Source of the DNA: STF1-107 sp964457935
GTDB taxonomy: Bacteria; Bacillota; Clostridia; Christensenellales; UBA1242
NCBI GenBank assembly: GCA_964457935.1
Contig: CAYWFC010000001.1
Span: 1-64,000 of the forward strand
Direction: 5' to 3'
DNA length: 64,000 nucleotides
A program made the translations under genes and the position numbers. Every line of letters starts with the position of its first letter. Position 1 is the first letter of the stretch. The notes under the pieces were generated by a model. That model was not told the origin of the DNA and searched no databases. It worked only from the letters and a program-made list of their open reading frames with translations. Shown in pieces: positions 51,299 to 59,662 of this stretch.

Positions 51299-51763
51299 AT
51301 GAGTGAAGAAAAGAAATTGAGTGAAGAAGAATTGGAAGGGCTGTATGAAGAGATAATGACTGAGATGGATGATATCCGAAACAAGAAAATACAAGATACG
51401 CCGGAAGGGGTGGCTCGGCAAAAGGCTATAATTGGCAAAATTGACGCGCACCCAGAGGTATTGATGAAGCAAACTGCGCCATGGCATTTTCGTACTATAG
51501 GTATATTTTCTGTAGCATATGGATTATTTGATATCACCATTAGAGCGTTGCGCGAGACGCCGAAATATGACTTGACGGACGAATGGGACAACACTATATA
51601 CGATGAGATCAGACAGCATGGGGCATACCGAGATAGGATAGTGAATAGTGCTGAGTATCAAGAGATAGTGGATAGGCTAGAGAGACAAGTGGCGGAATGC
51701 GAACGTACAGACGACTCTGACAATGTGGACGACATGGACCAATACGACAGCATAATGGAGTAA
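51299..51763 (+). CDS. YDSIME-family small ankyrin-like protein, copy 7 (divergent)
   Basis: 154 residues. The most diverged unit: LMKQTAPWHFRTIGIFSVAY then LFDITIRALRETPKYDLTD, where the usual RALED-x-EAC is lost. The tail differs too: RQVAECERTDDSDNVDDMD followed by QYDSIME. The intergenic ribosome-site segment is the same as before copy 2 (GGGGGCAGG). Confidence 0.8.
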   Translation: MSEEKKLSEEELEGLYEEIMTEMDDIRNKKIQDTPEGVARQKAIIGKIDAHPEVLMKQTAPWHFRTIGIFSVAYGLFDITIRALRETPKYDLTDEWDNTIYDEIRQHGAYRDRIVNSAEYQEIVDRLERQVAECERTDDSDNVDDMDQYDSIME

Positions 51764-51790
51764 AAGTGTAGCAAAGCAAGGAGCGACAAT

Positions 51791-52234
51791 ATGAGTGAAG
51801 TGGAATTGAGTGGGAAAGAGTTGGAAAAATTGCGAATCAAGATAATTGACGCGATGTATAATATGGATTACGAGAATAGCCAAGATACACCCAAAGGGGT
51901 GGCAAAACAAAAAGAAATAATCGAGAAGATAAACGAACATCCAGAAGTATTGCGTGTGCAGACAAAGAGATGGGGCCACAGGACTATAGGCATAAGTGCT
52001 GTATGGTTCGGGTCATTTTATGTAGCGATGAGAGCGCTGGAAGATGCTGAAGCATGTGAACTGCAAGATGATGACGGGGATGATGTGTATCAATATATAA
52101 AGAATAACAATAGTTTTCGAGAGCGGATGGTGAATAGTCAGGAATACAAGGACTTGGTGGCTAGGCTGGAAAGCGAAGTGGCTGAGTTTGACGAGTATGA
52201 AGATATGTCTGAATACGACAGTATAATGGAGTAA
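51791..52234 (+). CDS. YDSIME-family small ankyrin-like protein, copy 8
   Basis: 147 residues, tail class of copy 2 (VNSQEYKDLVARLESEVA, then EYEDMSEYDSIME). The unit reads HRTIGISAVWFGSFYVAMRA with LEDAEACELQDDDGDD. The LQDDDG part looks most like a canonical ankyrin loop. AAGGAG lies nine bases before the ATG. Confidence 0.82.
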   Translation: MSEVELSGKELEKLRIKIIDAMYNMDYENSQDTPKGVAKQKEIIEKINEHPEVLRVQTKRWGHRTIGISAVWFGSFYVAMRALEDAEACELQDDDGDDVYQYIKNNNSFRERMVNSQEYKDLVARLESEVAEFDEYEDMSEYDSIME

Positions 52235-52261
52235 AAATTCAAAAGAATAAGGAGAAACAAT

Positions 52262-53773
52262 ATGAGTAATGTATGGAAAATGAGCAGAGAGGAGCTAGAT
52301 GCGCTATATAGCTCAGATAAGAAATTGACCAGAGCAGAATTAGAAAGAATGCATTTTGACATAATGTACAAGATGTGGGAGACGTGCTTTTTTTATCAAG
52401 TAGGCACACCAGAAGGTCACGCCACAGAAGAAGAATTAATCAAAATGATAGATGCACACCCAGAGGTACTGCGTGTGCAAACTACTCATGTCAATCATCC
52501 TATGAACTGGGATGGCGAGACTATAGGTACATATGCTGCAAAATGTGAATTGCTATTTGTCACTAAGAGAGCACTGCAGGACACAGAAGCATGCAAACTA
52601 AAGAACAAAGATAAGGCGAATATATATGACACGATAAAAGGCAGTCGGGATTTTTGGATACGCATAATGGAAGAACTTGGGCACAATAAACTGACCGCAA
52701 GACTCGAAGGTTATAATGATGCAACCAAAGTAGTAAACGATTTTTGGGCCATCAAGGATGAAGATAAACATGACAGCGAAACAGAGTATAAAAAACACAG
52801 ACATATCATCCAAAATGAAAAATTCATAAAACTACACAAATCAAAGAGCAACAAGACATCGACCAAAAAGGCAAATGGTGCGACGACATCGGTGATCAAA
52901 CAGAAAAAATTAATCAAAAAGATAAATGAGCAAGTGCAAGAAGCCCAAAATTTGAGCAATGTTGAACAATTATACATTGATATAATGGATGAGATGTTTG
53001 ACATTTATCAGAATGGCATCCAAGACACGCCAGAGGGTATCGCTCGTCAAAAAGCAATAATCCAGAAGATAGACGAATGTCCGAGTGTTTTGAATAGGCG
53101 TCAGCGGACATGCGAGACCCCACATAGGAGCAATAACACCACTATAGGTATATATGCTGCTGAATGTCAACTGCTCCATATCACTCTGAGAGCATTGGAA
53201 GATGAAAAAGCATGTGCCAAGAAAAATTTATTTGGCAAGGACATATTCGCCAAGATAAAAGAAAACGATAATTTCAAAGAGCAGGTCGTAAATAGCGATG
53301 AATACAAGGACTTAGTGTCGCGACGCGAAGAAACCATAGCAGAAAGAGCATTATACGATGAGATAGTGTCTGAAATGCTCTACATTCATCAGAATGGCAT
53401 ACATGACAGGCCAGAGGGAGTGGCTCGCCAAAAGGAAATAGTCAAGAAGATAGACGAACACCCAGAGATATTGAATTATCAGGACCCAGAACATAACAGC
53501 ACTATAGGTATCACTGCTGCTCGTTGTCGACTATTGCATGTCGTGATTAGAGTGATGTCAGACCTAAATGCATCTAAATTGAAAGATAAATATGGTGCGG
53601 ATGTGTTCACTAGGACAAAGGAAAATAGAGATTTTACAGAGCAGGTCGTGAATAGCAAGGAATACAAGGATTTGGTGAAAAAACTAGAGAAAAAATTGGC
53701 TAAATTAACTAAACCACCAATCATCAATGATAAATACGAAGATATGTCGAAATACGATAGTATAATGGAGTAA
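52262..53773 (+). CDS. YDSIME-family protein, copy 9: three fused units
   Basis: 503 residues holding three consecutive units: about 20-165 (GETIGTYAAKCELLFVTKRA), 240-350 (TTIGIYAAECQLLHITLRAL) and 355-495 (STIGITAARCRLLHVVIRVM). A Lys-rich linker (KSKSNKTSTKKANGA) of some 70 residues joins the first and second. Only the final unit bears the tail motif (EDMSKYDSIME), so the internal tails were lost in fusion. The two last units are closest to each other. AAGGAG precedes the ATG. Confidence 0.82.
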   Translation: MSNVWKMSREELDALYSSDKKLTRAELERMHFDIMYKMWETCFFYQVGTPEGHATEEELIKMIDAHPEVLRVQTTHVNHPMNWDGETIGTYAAKCELLFVTKRALQDTEACKLKNKDKANIYDTIKGSRDFWIRIMEELGHNKLTARLEGYNDATKVVNDFWAIKDEDKHDSETEYKKHRHIIQNEKFIKLHKSKSNKTSTKKANGATTSVIKQKKLIKKINEQVQEAQNLSNVEQLYIDIMDEMFDIYQNGIQDTPEGIARQKAIIQKIDECPSVLNRRQRTCETPHRSNNTTIGIYAAECQLLHITLRALEDEKACAKKNLFGKDIFAKIKENDNFKEQVVNSDEYKDLVSRREETIAERALYDEIVSEMLYIHQNGIHDRPEGVARQKEIVKKIDEHPEILNYQDPEHNSTIGITAARCRLLHVVIRVMSDLNASKLKDKYGADVFTRTKENRDFTEQVVNSKEYKDLVKKLEKKLAKLTKPPIINDKYEDMSKYDSIME

Positions 53774-53792
53774 AAAAGAACAGGGGGCCCAA

Positions 53793-54266
53793 ATGGGAAA
53801 CACATTGAGCAAAAAAGAATTAGAAATACTATACAACAAGATAATATACCAAATGTGCAATATTGAGAAGATCCAAGATACACCAAAGGGTATCGCTATG
53901 CAGAAGGAGATAATCAGAAAAATTGACGAGCATCCAGAGGTATTGCGTGTGCAAACGGGGGACTTGCGCTATAAAACTATAGGCATATACGCCGCAATAA
54001 ATGAATTTTTTTATATCACTATGAGGGCATTGCAGGACACAGAAGCATGTGAACTAAGAGCAGGCCCTAAAAAACAGAATATATATGAATTGATAAAAAG
54101 AAACAAAAAATTTCAAGAGCGGATAGTGAATAGTTGGCAGTACGCGAGACTAGTGAAGAGATTAGAAGCAAGGCTGGCGGGCGAAGAAGAACCACACTAT
54201 AATGACGATGACCTTTTTGACGATGAATACGAAGATATGGACCAATACGACAGCATAATGGAGTAA
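53793..54266 (+). CDS. YDSIME-family small ankyrin-like protein, copy 10
   Basis: 157 residues. MGNTLSKKELEILYNKI start as in copy 4; KTIGIYAAINEFFYITMRAL unit; VNSWQYARLVKRLEARLAG class; tail DDDDLFDDEYEDMD then QYDSIME. CAGGGGGCCC precedes the ATG, 19 bases after copy 9. Confidence 0.82.
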   Translation: MGNTLSKKELEILYNKIIYQMCNIEKIQDTPKGIAMQKEIIRKIDEHPEVLRVQTGDLRYKTIGIYAAINEFFYITMRALQDTEACELRAGPKKQNIYELIKRNKKFQERIVNSWQYARLVKRLEARLAGEEEPHYNDDDLFDDEYEDMDQYDSIME

Positions 54267-54290
54267 AAACTCAAAAGAGTGGGGAGTGAA

Positions 54291-54770
54291 ATGAGTACAG
54301 AAAAGAAACTGAGCCAAGAAGAATTAATCAAACTATATGAAGAAATATTAGATGAAATAAGTAATATCGCAGTCACAGAGATGCAAAACACACCAGAAGG
54401 AGTGGCTCGGCAAAAAGAGATAATAGAGAAGATAAACGAACACCCAGAAGTATTGCGTGTGCATACTAGAGACTGGAGTTACGTGACTATAGGCATAGAT
54501 GCTGTAATGCACCAGTTATTTTACGTCACGATGAGGGCTCTAGAAGATGTCGAAGCATGTGTGTTAAAGAGTACAAGTGGTCGTTCCACATATGATCATA
54601 TAAAAAGCAATGATAATTTTCGAAATCGGATAGTGAATAGTTGGCAGTACAAGAGGCTAATAGAAAGACTAGAAGCAAGACTGGCTGGCGAAGAAGAGTC
54701 AGAGTATGATGACGATGACCTTTTCGACGAAGACGAAAACATAGACAAATACGACAGCATAATGGAATAA
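54291..54770 (+). CDS. YDSIME-family small ankyrin-like protein, copy 11
   Basis: 159 residues from the ATG at 54291, which has GGGGAG upstream and aligns with copy 2 (MSTEKKLSQEELIKLYEE); the GTG at 54279 lies in the ribosome site. Unit VTIGIDAVMHQLFYVTMRAL; tail DDDDLFDEDENIDKYDSIME. Last copy; 97 bases separate it from the MoxR gene, with no terminator hairpin seen but a new promoter. Confidence 0.82.
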   Translation: MSTEKKLSQEELIKLYEEILDEISNIAVTEMQNTPEGVARQKEIIEKINEHPEVLRVHTRDWSYVTIGIDAVMHQLFYVTMRALEDVEACVLKSTSGRSTYDHIKSNDNFRNRIVNSWQYKRLIERLEARLAGEEESEYDDDDLFDEDENIDKYDSIME

Positions 54771-54816
54771 TCACTAGGATATGCAGTGCGGATTGGAGAA
54801 AAATCAAGATTAGGTA

Positions 54817-54845
54817 TTGATTTTTGTGCCGATGTATGCTATAAT
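54817..54845 (+). promoter_or_regulatory. Promoter of the MoxR-VWA operon
   Basis: TTGATT (54817-54822), 17 bases, TATAAT (54840-54845), then GGAAGG before the ATG. Read-through from the array is also possible. Confidence 0.75.
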
Positions 54846-54867
54846 GCATTAAACAAAGGAAGGTAAT

Positions 54868-56094
54868 ATGGCAAACGAAAATTTAGTAAACAAAATGATA
54901 GACGGACGCAAACGCAACAATTACGGCGTCATAGTCGATGACAGAGAGATGTCTGTAAACGACCAGATAGACTTTTATCTCAAGTCAGGACTGACATTTA
55001 TGCTACATGGCGTGAGTGGTGTGGGTAAGTCGCGCAGGATAGCGGACTACGACCCTGACTATACATCCATAGTGCTACGCAACGGCATATTGCCAGAGGA
55101 GATAATAGGTAAGACTATATATCCGAACAACGACGCCACCAAGACAGGCGTATGGATAGCACCGGCTTGGTACACCAGTCTGTGCGAGAAATGCGAGCGT
55201 GAGCCTGGCAAGATGCATGCGCTGTTTATAGACGAGATCACCAATGTCAAGCCTACAGAGCAGAGTTTGGTGTTTCACCTGATATTGAATAGGTCTATCG
55301 GGCCAAACTGCGGTAAATTGCCTAAAAATGTGGTAGTAGTGGCGGCGGGAAACAGCAAGCAAGAGAGCGAGGCGGCGTACAATATGCCTGAGCCATTGTT
55401 TAGGAGATTTTCTGCGCATATTTACTTACCGCTCAATATACCAGACTGGCTAGAATGGGGCAGTCAGATGCGTGCTGACGACCACACTAAGACAAACATA
55501 CATCCACTGGTAGCGCGCTTCGTGGCTACACATGGTACTAAGATATTTTACACCAAATACGACCCAGACGAGCCACCAAAGTACGCTACAGACCCTCGTG
55601 GCTGGGAGCAAGTGAGCGATATCTTGTATGCCAACGACGGCGTAATAGTCAAAGACCTCATCAGGAACAAAGTGGGCAAAAACGCCGCCGAGTCATTCAT
55701 GGCGTTTGCGAAAGAACCACCGCTCACACTAGAAGAAGTGGTGAGTGGGAATTATGACGAATCGGATATCCCTAATACACTAGACGCGAAGTACGCGCTC
55801 GTGCTCTCGCTGAGATATGCCCGCCCTGACCAGTTGGCAGTGGTGAGAAATTTCATCAAAGACAAACTAAACGCAGAGATGCTGGCAAAATACGATGTGG
55901 TATGGGTGGACAAAAATCCTGAAAAGGCAATATTCCTAGACAATATAAAGAAATCAAAAAATATAGTAAAGCAAGCCGAGAAACCAAAAGAAGAAAAGGC
56001 TGAATCTGACAAAAAACCAGCAAAAATACTGTCAAAAGAAGAAGAAAAGGCGATGAAGTCTTCGCTGACTAATCTAAAAGGTCTCAGCGTTTAA
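54868..56094 (+). CDS. MoxR-type AAA+ ATPase
   Basis: 408 residues. AAA+ domain: Walker A GVSGVGKS (48-55), Walker B ALFIDEIT (118-125), sensor 1 AAGN (159-162), likely arginine finger in PEPLFRRF (174-181). The lid domain follows. The C-terminal 50 residues are Lys/Glu-rich (KPKEEKAESDKKPAKIL). MoxR proteins pair with VWA proteins as chaperone-like machines that mature or remodel other complexes. It forms an operon with the two next genes (20- and 4-base gaps), so the VWA protein is its natural partner. Confidence 0.9.
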   Translation: MANENLVNKMIDGRKRNNYGVIVDDREMSVNDQIDFYLKSGLTFMLHGVSGVGKSRRIADYDPDYTSIVLRNGILPEEIIGKTIYPNNDATKTGVWIAPAWYTSLCEKCEREPGKMHALFIDEITNVKPTEQSLVFHLILNRSIGPNCGKLPKNVVVVAAGNSKQESEAAYNMPEPLFRRFSAHIYLPLNIPDWLEWGSQMRADDHTKTNIHPLVARFVATHGTKIFYTKYDPDEPPKYATDPRGWEQVSDILYANDGVIVKDLIRNKVGKNAAESFMAFAKEPPLTLEEVVSGNYDESDIPNTLDAKYALVLSLRYARPDQLAVVRNFIKDKLNAEMLAKYDVVWVDKNPEKAIFLDNIKKSKNIVKQAEKPKEEKAESDKKPAKILSKEEEKAMKSSLTNLKGLSV

Positions 56095-56114
56095 CCTAGG
56101 TCAAAGGAGAGAAT

Positions 56115-56510
56115 ATGACATACGAAGCAGAGAAGAAATTAGACACAGTGCTAAAGAATAACACCAAATGGCCATTGATAGTGGCTGGTGCTGACAGCGC
56201 ATATTTCGCTGACGCTGTGGTGCTGAGCGCTCGTACGCCGTCTGGTGCGCTAGGCGTAGTGGCAGATGTGCGCCCTGACTGGATAAAAGCATTGGAAGCC
56301 AAAGCGCACACCGGCAAGGCTGTGCTGTGCATAGACGGGCTGGACCAGATAGACGCAGACGAGCAGGACAAATTCGTCGGACTGCTAAAGTACAAAGGCG
56401 TGAATGGCTACGCTCTGCCAGACAATGTACAGATAGTGATGACTGTGGCTGATGCGGACAAAGTATCGCCTAGATTGGTGGCATTGTCCCTAGTCTATAT
56501 AGCGGAGTAA
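56115..56510 (+). CDS. Small AAA-like protein lacking the P-loop
   Basis: 131 residues. The expected Walker A place (WPLIVAGADSAYFADAVV, about 19-36) has no GKS/T. A Walker B-like strand AVLCIDGLDQID (69-80) and a sensor-1-like QIVMTVAD (106-113) with SPRL following are kept. I read it as a degenerate AAA+ subunit that cannot bind ATP normally and may assemble with the MoxR ring. It ends four bases before the VWA gene. AAAGGAG precedes the ATG. The fold assignment is inference from motif order. Confidence 0.65.
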   Translation: MTYEAEKKLDTVLKNNTKWPLIVAGADSAYFADAVVLSARTPSGALGVVADVRPDWIKALEAKAHTGKAVLCIDGLDQIDADEQDKFVGLLKYKGVNGYALPDNVQIVMTVADADKVSPRLVALSLVYIAE

Positions 56511-56514
56511 ACAT

Positions 56515-58122
56515 ATGTCGATAATGAACAAAATGCTTCAAAGCGAAACGACCGAAGTGCTAAAGAGCAGTGTATTGAGCAAATTTCCGCACTTGGGCGT
56601 GACTATGTCAGGTCTGCGCATTGAGACCACTGATAGCATCCCTACCGCGTGCACTGACGGCAGTACAGTGTATTATTCGCCTAAATTCTTCGAGAGACTG
56701 ACGTATGACCAGCAGGTTTTCGTCATGGCGCACGAAATATTGCACGTGGCGTTTGACCATATATGGCGCAGTAAGGATAAAGAACCCCAGCTGTGGAATA
56801 TAGCGACTGACGCTGTCATCAATCAGATACTCCAAGACGAGGACTTGCCAATTATAGCAGGCTGTGTGGATATGCCAGAAGCCAAAGGTAAATCCGCCGA
56901 AGAAATGTATGATAAACTGCTAAAAGATAAAGAAAAAAATCAGCAGAACGGTCAAGGCCAGCAAGATAATCAGCAAAACGGTCAAGACCAGCAAAACAAT
57001 CAACAAGGCGGTCAAGGCAGTCAGCAAGGCGGTCAAGGTCAGCAAAGCAATCAACAGCAAGGCGGTCAAGACCAGCAAGGTAGTGACCATAGCATTTGGG
57101 CAGAGGCTGTCAGACGAATGATGTCCGAAAGACAACAGCAGTCTCAAAATAGAGATAAAAACAAAGATAAACAAAACGGCCAAGGCCAAAACAAAAATGG
57201 CGTCGGTCAAGACGAAGACAAAAATAATACTGATAAAGATAAAGACCAAAATGGTGATGCAGATAAAGGTCAAGACCAAGATGATGTCAATAAAGACCAA
57301 GAGCAAAATGGCACTGCTGGCGAGAATAAAGAAGACCAAGGCAAAAATGACGAATTTGAAGGCAAAGAACAAAAATCAGACAAAAAATCTGCCGACAAAG
57401 ACAAAACTGACGACATGAGTGAGAAAGAGAAGAATTTTTCTAAAGAGAACAAACAGGAGAAACGGCGCCAAGGCGAGAAAATCATCAAAGAGATGGAGTC
57501 CAGTGGGACTGCAGCAGGCAGTACAGCAGGCGACAAGCTCCAAAAGCTCGGCAAAGTAGGCGAAGCCAAGGAAGTGCTGTCGTGGAAGAAAATACTCAAG
57601 CGTGAATTCGAGAAGCAAGAAGACCGCTGGTCATACCGTCGCGCGAGTGAAGAGAATTATTATCAGGCGCGCGTAGAGTCCGTAGATACGCCAGAACACC
57701 CTATCACCGAAGTGATGCTGGATACCAGTTGCTCGGTCAGTGATGATCTATTGAGAAATTTCCTTCGCCAGCTCAAGCCTCTGCTAAAAGAGTCAAAACT
57801 AATGGTAGGGTGCTTTGACCATAAATTTTATGGCTTCAAAGAGATAAAGACCAATCATGACATAGATAATTTCACCATAATAGGGCGCGGTGGCACGAAC
57901 TTTGATGGGGCTATCAAACATTTCTCCAAAGACCGCACTGTGAACAAGATAGTATTCACTGACGGCGAAGATAGTCAGACGACATATGACCCAAAATACA
58001 AGAATATCATGTGGCTGGTATATACGAATGCAAATTTTGAGCCAAACTGTGGCAAAGTGATAAGGGTGAACAAAAAAGAATTTTATAAAAATTTCGTCGA
58101 TAATAATACCAATGATATGTAA
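56515..58122 (+). CDS. HExxH metallopeptidase-like / VWA protein (DUF2201-like)
   Basis: 535 residues. N-terminal domain (about 1-140) with the zinc motif VMAHEILHVAFDH (HExxH at 73-77) and LWNIATDAVINQIL, as in DUF2201 metallopeptidase-like domains. A low-complexity linker (about 140-330) is rich in Gln, Gly and Asn and later in Asp, Lys and Glu. C-terminal VWA-like domain with MIDAS residues in DTSCSVS (403-409), GGTNFDGA (Thr about 461) and FTDGED (Asp about 483). DUF2201 proteins are regularly encoded with MoxR ATPases. Whether the peptidase site is active is unknown, but the motif is intact. Confidence 0.9.
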   Translation: MSIMNKMLQSETTEVLKSSVLSKFPHLGVTMSGLRIETTDSIPTACTDGSTVYYSPKFFERLTYDQQVFVMAHEILHVAFDHIWRSKDKEPQLWNIATDAVINQILQDEDLPIIAGCVDMPEAKGKSAEEMYDKLLKDKEKNQQNGQGQQDNQQNGQDQQNNQQGGQGSQQGGQGQQSNQQQGGQDQQGSDHSIWAEAVRRMMSERQQQSQNRDKNKDKQNGQGQNKNGVGQDEDKNNTDKDKDQNGDADKGQDQDDVNKDQEQNGTAGENKEDQGKNDEFEGKEQKSDKKSADKDKTDDMSEKEKNFSKENKQEKRRQGEKIIKEMESSGTAAGSTAGDKLQKLGKVGEAKEVLSWKKILKREFEKQEDRWSYRRASEENYYQARVESVDTPEHPITEVMLDTSCSVSDDLLRNFLRQLKPLLKESKLMVGCFDHKFYGFKEIKTNHDIDNFTIIGRGGTNFDGAIKHFSKDRTVNKIVFTDGEDSQTTYDPKYKNIMWLVYTNANFEPNCGKVIRVNKKEFYKNFVDNNTNDM

Positions 58123-58154
58123 AAAAACAGTTAGCACGTGCTAACTGTTTTTTT
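58121..58154 (+). terminator. Terminator of the MoxR-VWA operon
   Basis: Perfect stem AACAGTTAGCAC / GTGCTAACTGTT with A7 before and T7 after, overlapping the stop codon. Confidence 0.95.
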
Positions 58155-58357
58155 GTCTAAGTATATATTTGTCTAAGTATATATTTGTCTAAGTATATAT
58201 TTGTCTAAGTATATATTTGTCTNNNNNNNNNNNNNNNNNNNNNNNNNNNNNNNNNNNNNNNNNNNNNNNNNNNNNNNNNNNNNNNNNNNNNNNNNNNNNN
58301 NNNNNNNNNNNNNNNNNNNNNNAACATATTTGTTTGCCTATATATTTATTCATATAC
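58155..58357. repeat. 16-bp tandem repeat with assembly gap
   Basis: GTCTAAGTATATATTT in about four copies, then 100 N (58223-58322), then diverged TATATTT-type sequence leading to the mnmE 3' end. True length unknown. Confidence 0.9.
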
Positions 58358-59662
58358 TTATTTGCCGAGGCAAAACTTACTAAATATCCTATCTATAATG
58401 CTCTCTGTGCTGACATTGCCAGTGATATTGCCCAGACTCTCGTACACCAGACGCAAATCTGACGTGATGAAGTCCAGTGTCATACTCTCGAAGTGTGCTA
58501 TGGCACTGTCTAGGATTTGGATAGCGTCTTGGACGCACTGGATGTGCCTAGCATTGGTCAAATAGAACACGCTCGGGTCATAATCGCTGGCTACAGTTTT
58601 GTCGAAAATAGCGCGTTTTAACGCGTCTATATTGTCGCCATTTTTGGCAGATATGACCACTTCGTCAGCCTGCGCCACATACTCTGAGTGCAGGTCTATC
58701 TTATTCTTGACGTACACCACAGGGATATCGTCGGCTATGTCGAGCGTGAAGTGTTCGCCCGCTACGCCCACAGCCACGACCAAGTCACTCTCAGCCATTC
58801 TGTCTTTGGCGCGCTGTATGCCTATGCTCTCTACCACGTCGTCACTCTCGCGTATGCCGGCGGTGTCGTATAGGCGGAACAATATCCCACCGTACTCGTA
58901 CTCTGCCTCTACTATGTCACGCGTGGTGCCGGGGATGTCGGTCACTATGGCTTTGTCGTACTGGATGAGCGCATTTAATATGCTAGATTTGCCCACATTT
59001 GGCTCGCCGACGATAGCCACCTTGACCCCGTCGCGTATCACATTGCCCACAGCCTGTGTGGACAGCAAATGGCTTAGTTCCTCGCGCATATCACTCAGTG
59101 CACGCAGAAGGTCGGTGTTTTCGTCGTCGCTAAATTCGTACTCCGGATAGTCCAGTTTGGTCTCGACTTCTGCCAAGATGTCTGTCAGTCTGTCTTGCAC
59201 ATCAGTGATGCGCTGAGCCAGTGCGCCCTTTAGCAGTTCGCTCCCAGCGCGTAGCCCGGCAGTACTCTCGGCGTTGATGACGTCTATCATACCCTCTGCT
59301 TGGTCGAAGGTCAGTTTGCCATTGACAAAAGCACGCTTGCTAAACTCGCCACGAGTCGCCATGGTAGCGCCCAGCCTGATGCACTCTGCGACTATCTTTT
59401 GGAGCAAGAAATACCCACCATGCGCGTGTATCTCCACCACATCTTCGCCCGTAAACGACTGTGGCGCGCGAAAATACACCACCATAGCGTCATCGCTGTA
59501 GTCTTCGATGTACACTCTCTGCCTATACAGTACTCTAGGCTGATAATCTTTGTCGCTGTGAGTTAAAAGATGGAGAAGGTCATATGACCTGTCTCCACTC
59601 AATCTCACTATGCCTACACCAGCCTTTCCGGGCGGGGTAGCGATAGCCACTATAGTATTCAT
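58358..59662 (-). CDS. mnmE: tRNA-modification GTPase MnmE
   Basis: 434 residues. N-terminal folate-binding domain (TIVAIATPPGKAGVGIVRLSG), GTPase domain inserted in the helical domain with GEPNVGKSSILN, DIPGTTRDIV, DTAGIRES and KNKID, and the C-terminal CLGK that carries the catalytic Cys. With MnmG it makes the 5-carboxymethylaminomethyl group on wobble uridine. Its length is slightly short but complete. Overlaps jag by four bases. Confidence 0.97.
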   Translation of the reverse strand: MNTIVAIATPPGKAGVGIVRLSGDRSYDLLHLLTHSDKDYQPRVLYRQRVYIEDYSDDAMVVYFRAPQSFTGEDVVEIHAHGGYFLLQKIVAECIRLGATMATRGEFSKRAFVNGKLTFDQAEGMIDVINAESTAGLRAGSELLKGALAQRITDVQDRLTDILAEVETKLDYPEYEFSDDENTDLLRALSDMREELSHLLSTQAVGNVIRDGVKVAIVGEPNVGKSSILNALIQYDKAIVTDIPGTTRDIVEAEYEYGGILFRLYDTAGIRESDDVVESIGIQRAKDRMAESDLVVAVGVAGEHFTLDIADDIPVVYVKNKIDLHSEYVAQADEVVISAKNGDNIDALKRAIFDKTVASDYDPSVFYLTNARHIQCVQDAIQILDSAIAHFESMTLDFITSDLRLVYESLGNITGNVSTESIIDRIFSKFCLGK

